A DNA stretch of 64,000 bases from Macrostomum hystrix (taxonomy: Eukaryota > Platyhelminthes > Macrostomidae). The notes below the pieces were generated by a model, which worked only from the letters and a program-made list of their open reading frames with translations, had not been told where the DNA came from and ran no database searches. The stretch lies in assembly GCA_950097015.1 (NCBI GenBank), contig CATNEN010000038.1, positions 4,633,001 to 4,697,000 on the forward strand, in the 5' to 3' direction. Shown here one piece after another: positions 22,160 to 32,553 of this stretch. The position numbers and the translations under genes were made by a program. Position 1 is the first letter of the stretch. Each line of letters starts with the position of its first letter.

Positions 22160-25100
22160 ATGGAATCGGAAACCAGACATCGCCCAGCTGAGCTCAGCAG
22201 CTCCGCAACTCCCGACGGTGTCGTCGAAGATGCAGCGATCCAACCTAGCAGCGGGCCTCGGCGCAGCCGAAGTCGTTCTAGGGAACGCCGACGACGTAGC
22301 CGCACGCGTAGCCGTAGCCGTAGCCGTAGCCGTAGCAGACGAAGCAGACATCGAGGACATAGGCACGAAAGAGATAGGGATCGAGATAGGGATAGGGATC
22401 GAGATAGGGATAGAGACAGAGACCGTTACAGGGATAGAGATCGATCTAGATCTCGGGATCGCGACCGTCATCGTGACAGGGATAGGGATCTAGATAGGGA
22501 TACAAACAGTGGCGGCGCCTACACAATGCCTTGGGGCGAGCCAACCACTACAGTAATGATTCGCGGATTGCCTGAGCTGATTAGCGAGGAAATGGTGAGA
22601 TTTTCTGAGGCGAAATTTCTTAGGGGTGAGATTTTGTGTCGCAACATTTTTTAGAGGTGAGATTTTGTGACGCAACTTTTCTTAGGGGTGAGATTTTGTG
22701 ACGCGACATTTTTTAGGGGTGAGATTTTGTGACACAACATTTTTTTGGGGTGAGATTTTGTGACGCAAAATTTTTTAGGGGTGAGATTTTTTGGCACGAC
22801 ATTGCTTAGGGGTGAGATTTTGTGACACAACATTTTTGAGGGGTGAGATTTGGTGGCACGACATTGCTTAGGGGTGAGATTTTGTGACACAACATTTTTG
22901 AGGGGTGAGATTTGGTGGCACGACATTGCTTAGGGGTGAGATTTTGTGACACAACATTTTGAGGGGTGAGATTTTGTGGCACGACATTGCTTAGGGGTGA
23001 GATTTTGTGACGCAACATTTCTTAGGGGTGAGATTTTGTGACACGACATTCTTAACTGTGTGATTTGGCAGATGAACATTGCTAAAAGCTGATATTTTTA
23101 AGCGAAAGCATTACATTCTCTAGATTTTAAAGCTGAATCAGTCCAGAAACTTTATGCTTTAATTTTTTAAAATTCTATTTAATCAAGTCTACATTTATGA
23201 TTTTCTGAGCGTCATACGAAAACTGCAGATCTGCGCCAGGCTCGCCCAGGACAGTATCCTGTCAAAGGAGATTCGACTGGTTCGAGATAAAGTTACTGGT
23301 GGGTGCTAGTCTGTGTACCATCTTTGTTTATTTGCGTAGCTGTTTTTCGCTAGTTTAATCATTTTGTAACTTGTAACTTAATTTATTAAAAATAACACAA
23401 CTCATGAACAACATTGGTAAGTTGCAACCAAGTGGTCTACAATATCTTGGTTTATGGAATCGAAGCAAGAGTCGTAGCTTAAATAGTAGGAATCGATTAG
23501 GAGTCGCATCAGAAAGAATCGCAGCAGGATCCGTATGAGGAATCGCAGCAGATCTATATTAGGAATCGCAGCAGAATCCGTATTAAGAATCGCAGCAGAT
23601 TGATTTTTAAGAATCGCAGCAGGATCCATTTTGGGAATCGCAGCAGAATCCGTATTAGGAATCGCAGCGGGATCCGTATTAGGAATCGTAGCAGGATCTA
23701 TATTAGGAATCGCAGCAGGATCCATATTGGGAATCGCAGCGGGATCCTTATTAGGAATCGTAGCAGGATCCATTTTAGGAATCGCAGCAGAATCCGTATT
23801 GGGAATCGCAGCGGGATCAGTATTAAGAATCGTAGCAGGATCTATATTAGGAATCGCAGCAGGATCCGTATGAGGAATCGCAGCAGGATACGTATTAGGA
23901 ATCGCAGCAGAATCCGTATTGGGAATCGCAGCGGCATCCGTATTAGGAAGCGTAGCAGGATCTATATTAGGAATCGCAGCAGGATCCGTATGAGGAATCG
24001 CAGCAGGATCCGTATTAGGAATCGCAGCAGAATATATACTAGGAATCGAGCATAGATGATCGCTATTTGTGCTTTAAGAGTCACTATCGGCCAGATATCC
24101 CTTGCTGGTGTCTGTAATTTTGCTGTAACAAAGAAAACTACAAGAAAAGGACGCGAAGATGAAGCGGCAAATTAGCTGAAGATGAAGCTGTTGCTACCGG
24201 GTCCATCTCTAACCTTCTCTTCCTTATCTGCCCTTTAACTGAGCCATGCCACCCGACTGTCAAAGGAGCCAGACAAGCCTAAACTGACGGCCTCCGCGCT
24301 GCCCGACCTCCCCTTCCTTCCTACCAATTCATTCAGGCGTGTCACGCGGATTCGCATTTGTGGAGTTTGACACAGTGCCGCAGGCTCAGGCGTGGATGGA
24401 ATCGCAGCAAGTAAATTGAACACGGGGCGAGACGACCGTTGCTAAGCCTGCTTTCATCTTGCCAATTTGTGCTGTTTTGTAGAAACAACCGACTGTCTCC
24501 ACTGGTCTATGAGCAGTCCTCCCTCCTGTCTCTATATTTCTCGCTTCCTGAGGTCTAATTCCTCTTGTCGCCTCGCCGCTCCGTCATTTGGACCCCATTT
24601 CCCTTCCTTCACTCTTTTCTCCCCCTCTCTCATATCTCCCCTCTTTTCTCCCCTCTTATCTCTACCCTCTCATATCTCCCTTCTTTTCTCCTCTCCTCTC
24701 TTTATCCTCTCATACGAGCTACCTCCCCTCTTTTCTCCTCTCCTCTCTCTACCCTCTGATATCTCCCCTCTTTTCTCCCCTCTTATCTCTACCCTCTCAT
24801 ATCTCCCCTCTTTTCTCCTCTCCTCTCTACCCTCTCATACCTCCCCTCTTTTCTCCTCTCCTCTCTCTACCCTCTGATATCTCCCCTCTTTTCTCCCCTC
24901 TTATCTCTACCCTCTGATATCTCCCCTCTTTTCTCCCCTCTTATCTCTACCCTCTCATACCTCCCCTCTTTTCTCCTCTCCTCTCTCTACCCTCTGATAT
25001 CTCCCCTCTTTTCTCCCCTCTTATCTCTACCCTCTCATACCTCCCCTCTTTTCTCCTCTCCTCTCTCTACCCTCTGATATCTCCCCTCTTTTCTCCTCTC

Positions 25101-28100
25101 CTCTCTCTACCCTCTCATACCTCCCCTCTTTTCTCCTCTCCTCTCTACCCTCTGATATCTCCCTTCTTTTCTCCTCTCTTATCTCTACCCTCTCATATCT
25201 CCCCTCTTTTCTCCCCTCTTATCTCTACCCTCTCATACCTCCCCTCTTTTCTCCTCTCCTCTCTCTACCCTCTGATATCTCCCCTCTTTTCTCCTCTCCT
25301 CTCTCTACCCTCTCATACCTCCCCTCTTTTCTCCTCTCCTCTCTACCCTCTGATATCTCCCTTCTTTTCTCCTCTCTTATCTCTACCCTCTCATATCTCC
25401 CCTCTTTTCTCCCCTCTTATCTCTACCCTCTCATATCTCCCCTCTTTTCTCCTCTCCTCTCTCTACCCTCTCATATCTCCCTTCTTTTCTCCTCTCTTAT
25501 CTCTACCCTCTCATATCTCCCCTCTTTTCTCCCCTCTTATCTCTACCCTCTCATATCTCCCCTCTTTTCTCCTCTCCTCTCTCTACCCTCTCATATCTCC
25601 CTTCTTTTCTCCTCTCTTATCTCTACCCTCTCATATCTCCCTTCTTTTCTCCTCTCTTATCTCTACCCTCTCTTATCTCCCTTCTTTTCTCCTCTCCTCT
25701 CTCTACCCTCTCATATCTCCCCTCTTTTCTCCTCTCATGTCTCCCCTCTTCTCTGTCTTCTCTCTTCTCTCTTCTCTCCCCTCTTTTATCTATTATATCT
25801 CCCTCTCCCATATCTCTCCCTATTTTCTCATTTTACCCATCTCCTTTCATTTCTCCAATCCTCACTTCTGCCGCTTGCCTCCCGTCTTTTAATATTGTTC
25901 TGGCCCGCTCTTCTTCATTTTCATAGGATCTTTAGTGTTTTCAACAATCTTAATGGAGAAATCACTGTTGAAATTATAAACCGCTACCGAGATTTCCATT
26001 CCAAACTCTAATAGAATGCCCCATTTGAACCAGAAATTGGGATCTAAATGTCACAGTGATTTCTCAATTAAGCTGGCCTACAGTATGCTTTTAGAGATTT
26101 TCGTAGGCTCTTAGGCTTGTATATTTTATCAAACAAAGGGGTTAGATTGGTCAGCCTGTACACCTGCCGTTTCGTCCTACGCGCGATCGGATTCTCCGGC
26201 TTACGAGAGTCGACTAAGCTGAGTTCGAATTGCCCCTAAGAATTGTCTGTTTCGGTTGCCAGTGGAGTCAGTTGGGCTTACCTGCGCCTACCGCCTCCTC
26301 TCCCTGTAGGGCACTCTGATTCTGGGAGACGCGCACCTGTCGCTGCAGTACAGCCTGCCCCGCGGCGACTCCAGACGATTGGACGACTCCAGGGCCGACT
26401 GGATGTGCCTTCGGGTTTGTAACTGACCTCTGCTGACTGCTTTTGGCACTGCCGTTATCGCCGCCATCGTGATCTTGCAATGCCCCACTTTCAGTCACTG
26501 ATTCTTCAGGTCCGCCCTCCTGATCCTTCAGGTCCGCCCTCCTGATCCTTCAGGTCCGCCCTCCTGATCCTTCAGGTCCGCCCTCCTGATTCTTCAGGTC
26601 CGCCCTCCTGATCCTTCAGGTCCGCCCTCCTGATCCTTCAGGTCCGCCCTCCTGATCCTTCAGGTCCGCCCTCCTGATTCTTCAGGTCCGCTCTCCTGAT
26701 TCTTCAGGTCCGCCCTCCTGATCCTTCAGGTCCGCCCTCCTGATCCTTCAGGTCCGCCCTCCTGATCCTTCAGGTCCGCCCTCCTGATCCTTCAGGTCCG
26801 CCCTCCTGATCCTTCAGGTCCGCCCTCCTGATCCTTCAGGTCCGCCCTCCTGATCCTTCAGGTCCGCCCTCCTGATCCTTCAGGTCCGCCCTCCTGATCC
26901 TTCAGGTCCGCCCTCCTGATCCTTCAGGTCCGCCCTCCTGATTCTTCAGGTCCGCTCTCCTGATCTTTCAGTTCCGCCCTCCTGATTCTTCAGGTCTGCC
27001 CTCCTGATCCTTCTGGTCCGCCCTCCTGATCCTTCAGGTCCGCCCTCCTGATCCTTCAGGTCCGCCCTCCTAATCCTCCTGATTCCCTCTATGCGTTATC
27101 AATTGCTTTCTGGATCTCTAATCTTTACCTGTTAAATGTTACGATGTTTAATCTTGACCTTCAGCCTCGTTGTCATTAACATTCAGGGTCAACAATAACC
27201 TCCAGATATTCAGACAGCGGAATGCAATAAAATATCTGCCCCTCCCCATCCGCCGATCCCCTCAGTGCAACGGGCACAACTTTCGCAAGCGGGACATCTG
27301 CTACAAGTGCGGCGCCTCCCGCGCCGAGAGCTGCGCTAGTCTGGCTAGCGACGGCAGCGAGCTGGTCTCTACCAGTCCCTGCAACACCCTGGTGCTGCGC
27401 TGCCTGGACGCCCTCACCACTGAGGACTCGGTGGCCTCCCTAACTGAACGCTTGGTGGCTGTGGCGCCAAAGAACTGCAGCATCCTGCGCGACCCCCTGA
27501 CCAGAGCTAGCAAATGCTGCGCACTCATCGAATTTGACAATGTCACCGACGCTATGCAGATGGTTCAGCTGGCTGCCGATATGGACTTTGTCGAACTGGA
27601 CGGCAAAGCTATCAGTGTGGATTATGCCAGGTAGCTGGCGGGGTTCAATCGCTTTTATTCTGAAGCTTATTCTTATCACTGTCTAGATTTATTAATCCCA
27701 ATTTTATCCTCTCGGATTTCTAAATCTCATTTTTATCCTCAAATTTCCTAGTCCCAATTTTATCCTCTCAGATTTCCTAATCCTAAATTTTTTCCTCAGA
27801 TTTCCTAATCACTATTTTATCCTTAGATTTCTTAATCCCAATTTTATCCCCAGATTTCCCTGAAACACATTTGTCACATCGCACGTTATTCTACACTACT
27901 AACAGTAGTCCTTGTTCGCTCCAGGCACACCTACAAGACCATCATGGGCGAGGCTGGAGTATTTTCGACTATCGCCGCGTCGCCGGCCTCTGCCGCGCTA
28001 GTCGCACCTCAGCAGCTTGCGCAGCTGACGAGCTCGGCTTCGTCTGGGGCCTCCTCGGCTGTTACGACATCGGCGGCTGCGGCTGCCGCAGTGGCCGCCG

Positions 28101-30216
28101 CGGCAGGGGCTGCTGTTGCCTCAGCGGCCTACTCAGCAGTCGGGGTGCCGCTGATGAGCCTATCCACAACGCCGCCGAATCTGCTGTTGACGCCGGCAAC
28201 CGCGCCAGGCTTCCTGGCTGCGATGGGAGGAATGCCGCAGCGTTTGCTTCTGGCGCAGCAGCAGCAGCAGCAGCATTTGCACCTGTTGGCTCACCTGCAA
28301 CAGCAGCATCAGCAGAGGCAGCAGTTGCAGCAGTTGCAACAATTGCAACAGTTACAACAGCTCCAACAGTTACAACAGCAACAGCAGCAGCAAACTCAGC
28401 CGGTTATAGAGGCCAAGCCACAGCCAAAGTATGCTTTAATTGACGATGCACTTTTACCCTAATTTGAATTCTAATCCTGAATTTCTAGGAAACCTGTAAC
28501 ATCATGTTGCTTGCCTTAGATACCTGTCCGAAAGTCGTGGTTTGGTTTTCTTAAAAACCAATATCAATAAATAACTTTCTTGGAAACCTCCGATTTACTT
28601 TTTAAAAAGTAAGCTTGTCTTTGTTAAAAAATGTTTGTTAAATATTCGTTTTTTAGGAACAAGAACAAATTGACGACTTTCTAAGAAACCTGTGACCGTT
28701 TTTATGAACAACTTGTGTTTCTAAGTAACCAAAGGAACCATGGCTTTCTAGGAAACCTATGACATGTAACGTCTTAGAAAATTCCGTTTTCGTTCTGAAA
28801 AAAATAGTATTTCTACTACAAAAACTGCCTCAAAGCTATTGGCTTTTTCTCATATAAAACACACGCAGGCCGCCGCAGCCGCCGGTGCTGAATGAGCCCT
28901 GCCAGGCGCCGGACACAAGCCGCTTCGTGAAGGAGCCAACATCCGGCTACTACTATGACTCGGAGACCGGGATGTACTACGACGCCAACACTACTTACTT
29001 CTTTGATCCTAGCCGCAACTGCTACCTGTACTGGGATGCGGAATCCGGCTGCTATCGAGACGCCAACGAGCTGCAAAAGCAATCCAAAGAAGACGCTGAC
29101 TGGGCCAGCGGCAGCAAGAAAGCCGGCCAGGAAGGCAACAAAAAGCAGCCGACTGCTTCCGGCAGCGCCGTGGCCAGCGAACCGTTTGGCAAGGCCTCGT
29201 CAATTCAGAAGGACATGGAGCGCTGGGCCCGGATGGTTAATAAGCAGAAAAACCGCAGCAAGCAGCAGCAGCAGGTGGCGATCCCGGCTGACCAGTTGGA
29301 GCAGAGTGGCGGCGGGGCAGCTGACGCGGCATTCGCCATGCTCACCCAGCAGATGGCTTCGGGACCGTCAACGGCGGCGGCAGCTTCCAGCTATTCCGCG
29401 GCGTCTGCAACTCTGCCGCAGTTGGCTGCGGCTACTCCGTCAGTGCTGTCAGTTGGCGCCTCATCGCTTGAGGAGGAAGAAGAGAAACTGCTGGACTGGG
29501 GCCGGCTGGCCTGCCTGCTCTGCCAGCGAGGATTCCAGGTGAGCTGCCTGCGGCTGACAGGCTGACAGACCGACAGACAGACAGACAGATAGGCTGATAG
29601 ACAGGCTGACAGACAGACTGACGGGCGAGAGCTTCCCCTGGCATTTCAGAACGAGGAGGCCCTCCGCAAGCACAAGGAGCTGTCTCAGCTGCATCGCACG
29701 AATCTGGAGCAGCTCAGCGAACGGCTCGGCCTTCAGCCGTCGGTGCAGCAGCAGCAGCTGCTTGACCTGGCCTCCAGCGGCGGCAGCATGAGCTACGAGT
29801 ACCGGGATCGAGCCAAGGAGCGCCGCGACAAATACGGCCTGCCGCCGCCACCGGCCACCGGAAGGCGTCGGCCTCATCAGCAGCAGCAGCCAGCGCCACA
29901 GTCGGCTATTTCAGCCGAGCCTGACTTGCCGCCGCCGCCTCCGCCGCCGACGCAGCCGCAGCCGTCCGTAGGCGCCGATGCGGGAGTCGGCCGCAAGCTG
30001 CTAGAAAAGATGGGCGGCTGGCGCGAAGGCCAGGGCCTCGGCCGGCTTGGCCAGGGTCGGGTGGCGCCGGTTGAAGCCGAGCTTCGTCGGCCCGGCGTCG
30101 GCCTCGGCGTTGCGTCGGCCAGCGCCGGCACGGTTGGCTCGGCGGCCGTGTCAGGCAGCTACATGGACAAGGTCAAGAGCTCCATGATGGCCAGGTACCA
30201 GGAGTTCGACGATTGA
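22160..30216 (+). CDS. RBM5/RBM10-like splicing regulator, eight exons
   Basis: Exons 22160-22594, 23229-23298, 24337-24410, 26310-26414, 27266-27630, 27925-28428, 28869-29538 and 29650-30216 join in phase to about 929 codons, close to human RBM10. RBM5 and RBM10 are nuclear spliceosome-associated proteins that control exon choice. Domains in order: Arg/Ser and Arg/Asp tract (residues 35-117); RRM1 (VMIRGLP near 132, RGFAFVEF near 174); RanBP2-type zinc finger split between exons 4 and 5 (DWMCLRC, NFRKRDICYKCG); RRM2 (NTLVLRCL to ISVDYAR); an Ala- and Gln-rich linker encoded by exon 6; OCRE domain of aromatic repeats (SGYYYDSETGMYYD, YLYWD); KDMERWARMVNKQK; C2H2 zinc finger (CLLCQRGF to HKELSQLH, across exons 7 and 8); DRAKERRDKYG; G-patch (GRKLLEKMGGWREGQGLG, about 852-892). 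The full ortholog-type order is present. The Ala/Gln linker and extra G in the G-patch are lineage features. Introns 1-4 hold separate arrays. RBM5 and RBM10 cannot be told apart here. Confidence 0.95.
22595..23050. repeat. 31-bp tandem array in RBM5/10-like intron 1, starting at the splice donor
   Basis: About 14 copies of a 31-32-bp unit with core AGGGGTGAGATTTTGTGACA, ending in T-rich sequence plus TTAG. The first unit is the authentic donor (ATG|GTGAGATTTTC), so each further unit repeats a donor-like GTGAG and most an acceptor-like TTAG. Confidence 0.93.
23490..24045. repeat. 24-bp tandem array in RBM5/10-like intron 2
   Basis: About 23 copies of a 24-bp unit with core GGAATCGCAGCAGGATCCGT. 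Mixed subtypes (GGATCC, GAATCC, GATCTA) recur in a longer-period order. It gives spurious open frames of 80-151 codons in two plus frames and 123 on the minus strand. Confidence 0.94.
24600..25810. repeat. ~38-40-bp pyrimidine array in RBM5/10-like intron 3
   Basis: About 30 copies of a 38-40-bp unit with core CTCATATCTCCCCTCTTTTC, almost pure pyrimidine on the sense strand. The intron 3 acceptor lies 500 bp further on. Open frames here are repeat translations. Confidence 0.93.
26495..27085. repeat. 22-bp tandem array in RBM5/10-like intron 4
   Basis: About 26 copies of a 22-bp unit with core GATCCTTCAGGTCCGCCCTC, very homogeneous. It fills most of the intron between the two halves of the RanBP2-type zinc finger. 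It shares the CCTTCAGG octamer with arrays at 13.6 and 33.6 kb. Confidence 0.95.
27670..27865. repeat. Degenerate ~30-bp repeat in RBM5/10-like intron 5
   Basis: Six or so imperfect copies of a unit around CAGATTTCCTAATCCCAATT in the 294-bp intron 5. It is more diverged than the arrays in the longer introns. Intron 6 (28429-28868) shows only loose repetition of a GGAAACCT motif. Confidence 0.7.
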
Positions 30217-30599
30217 TTCTCTGCTAGTTGTCGATGCACGATATGTATTGAAAATTGTGTAACTAATAACTAAATTGTTTTAGTAATTGCACAAACACTA
30301 ACACTGCTATGCTATTTATCCTGTCGTCCTTTATCTGACTCTTAATGCTTCTGTTATGTTTATTGTCAGTTAACCAGTCTATGCATGTTTCTTATTTGCA
30401 TCCTACTTTCAGTAGCATTATGCGATTTTTGGCAAGTTAAGAAAAGTTACTCGATTTAAAGCGGTCCAGTCAATTGCTAAAAACAATTTCTGCGTTGCAG
30501 TAGACCAATTCAACTGTGGCTAGCTGACGTTAAACTGTTATTAAATCCAAGTCAATACACTTCTTATGTATTGTTTTCTCTTTTCCTGCATCGCGTGAA

Positions 30600-31935
30600 A
30601 TGTGCCGGCTGTAATTGGGACTGTGGGATATAGGAATCTGGGATGGGGCTGTGGGATATAGGAATGTGGGATGGGACTGTGGGATGGGGCTGTGGGATGG
30701 GGCTGTGGGATATAGGAATGTGGGATGGGACTGTGGGATATAGGAATGTGGGATATAGGAATGTGGGATGGGGCTGTGGGATATAGGAATGTGGGATGGG
30801 GCTGTGGGATATAGGAATGTGGGATGGGACTGTGGGATATAGGAATGTGGGATGGGGCTGTGGGATATAGGAATGTGGGATGGGACTGTGGGATATACAT
30901 GTAGGAATGTGGGATGGGACTGTGGGATGGGGCTGTGGGATGGGGCTGTGGGATATAGGAATGTGGGATGGGACTGTGGGATATAGGAATGTGGGATGGG
31001 ACTGTGGGATATAGGAATGTGGGATGGGGCTGTGGGATATAGGAATGTGGGATGGGGCTGTGGGATATAGGAATGTGGGATGGGACTGTGGGATATAGGA
31101 ATGTGGGATGGGGCTGTGGGATATAGGAATGTGGGATGGGACTGTGGGATATACATGTAGGAATGTGGGATGGGACTGTGGGATATAGGAATGTGGGATG
31201 GGACTGTGGGATATAGGAATGTGGGATGGGACTGTGGGATATAGGAATGTGGGATGGGGCTGTGGGATGGGACTGTGGGATATAGGAATGTGGGATGGGA
31301 CTGTGGGATATAGGAATGTGGGATATAGGAATGTGGGATATAGGAATGTGGGATGGGACTGTGGGATATACATGTAGGAATGTGGGATGGGACTGTGGGA
31401 TATAGGAATGTGGGATGGGACTGTGGGATATAGGAATGTGGGATGGGACTGTGGGATATAGGAATGTGGGATGGGACTGTGGGGTATAGGAATGTGGGAT
31501 ATAGGAATGTGGGATGGGACTGTGGGATATAGGAATGTGGGATATAGGAATGTGGGATGGGACTGTGGGATATAGGAATGTGGGATGGGGCTGTTGGATA
31601 TAGGAATGTGGGATGGGACTGTGGGATATAGGAATGTGGGATGGGGCTGTGGGATATAGGAATGTGGGATGGGACTGTGGGATATAGGAATGTGGGATGG
31701 GACTGGGATATAGGAATGAGGGATGGGACTGGGATATAGGAATGTGGGATGGGACTGGGATATAGGAATGAGGGATGGGACTGGGATATAGGAATGAGGG
31801 ATGGGACTGGGATATAGGAATGTGGGATGGGACTGGGATATAGGAATGAGGGATGGGACTGGGATATAGGAGTGAGGGATGGGACTGGGATATGGGAATG
31901 TGAGATAGGGCTGTGGGATATAGGAATGTGGGATG
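30600..31935. repeat. 28-bp tandem array between RBM5/10-like and couch potato-like genes
   Basis: About 55 units of GGGATATAGGAATGTGGGAT followed by GGGACTGT or GGGGCTGT, with shortened units and three copies of an ATACATGTA insertion. It lies between two convergent genes. Spurious minus-strand frames of 208 to 494 codons come from it. Confidence 0.95.
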
Positions 31936-31939
31936 TGTC

Positions 31940-32380
31940 CGTGTGATATGAGACAGAGTCGGTAGGCGCAAAAGCCTTGAAAACGGGAAGCTGTTTTGTT
32001 TTTCAATTAAGCGCATGGCTTTCATAATATGTATTTTGCTGTTTTTAATAACAATTTATTAAGGCAATCTAAGGCAAACAGCATGTACAGTTGGGACAGA
32101 GGAAATAAATAAATATAGAACTGTAGGATTAAAAAACAGAATAAAAAACATCTGTCGCTATTTTTATGCAGTGATCACACTTACAGATTACTGAACTGAA
32201 ACAGAGGAAAACTGCACAACAGCGGATTTAAAAAACATTGCACAACTTTTACATAGAGATTTAACATTAATTTAACATAACCTGGCCGATTCAGACAGTC
32301 AATGTCAACGCCTGCTGGCCTGCCTTTCAAAGCCCCTTCTCTCTGAAATGTATAGTGTTTCGTGTCAAATAACAGTTAAC
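31940..32380. other. 3' flank of couch potato-like gene
   Basis: AT-rich unique sequence. It contains a possible terminal exon of the couch potato-like gene (minus, 32342-32327) that would add only Glu-Lys-Gly-Leu and a stop after the exon ending at 32554. No sequence resembling the second half of an RRM is visible here or up to the RBM5/10-like gene. Confidence 0.4.
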
Positions 32381-32384
32381 TCAG

Positions 32385-32535
32385 TCTTTCTAACACATGC
32401 CTGTCTAACAGGTACCCATGCCTGTCTAACAGATACCCATGCCTGTCTAACAAGCATCCAATTCTGTCTAACAGGTATCCAATTCTGTCTAACAGGTATC
32501 CAATTCTGTCTAACATGTATCCAATTCTGTCTAGC
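32385..32535. repeat. 21-bp tandem array in couch potato-like gene intron
   Basis: Seven copies of a 21-bp unit with core TGTCTAACAGGTATCCAATT or its GTACCCATGC variant. It lies immediately downstream (gene sense) of the donor of the last confirmed exon. Confidence 0.9.
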
Positions 32536-32553
32536 TAGCAATCAATCTCTCAC

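Noticed and set aside
30530-32025. Minus-strand frames of 208-494 codons rich in His-Ser-Pro-Ile
   Set aside because: Translation of the 28-bp array between two convergent genes.
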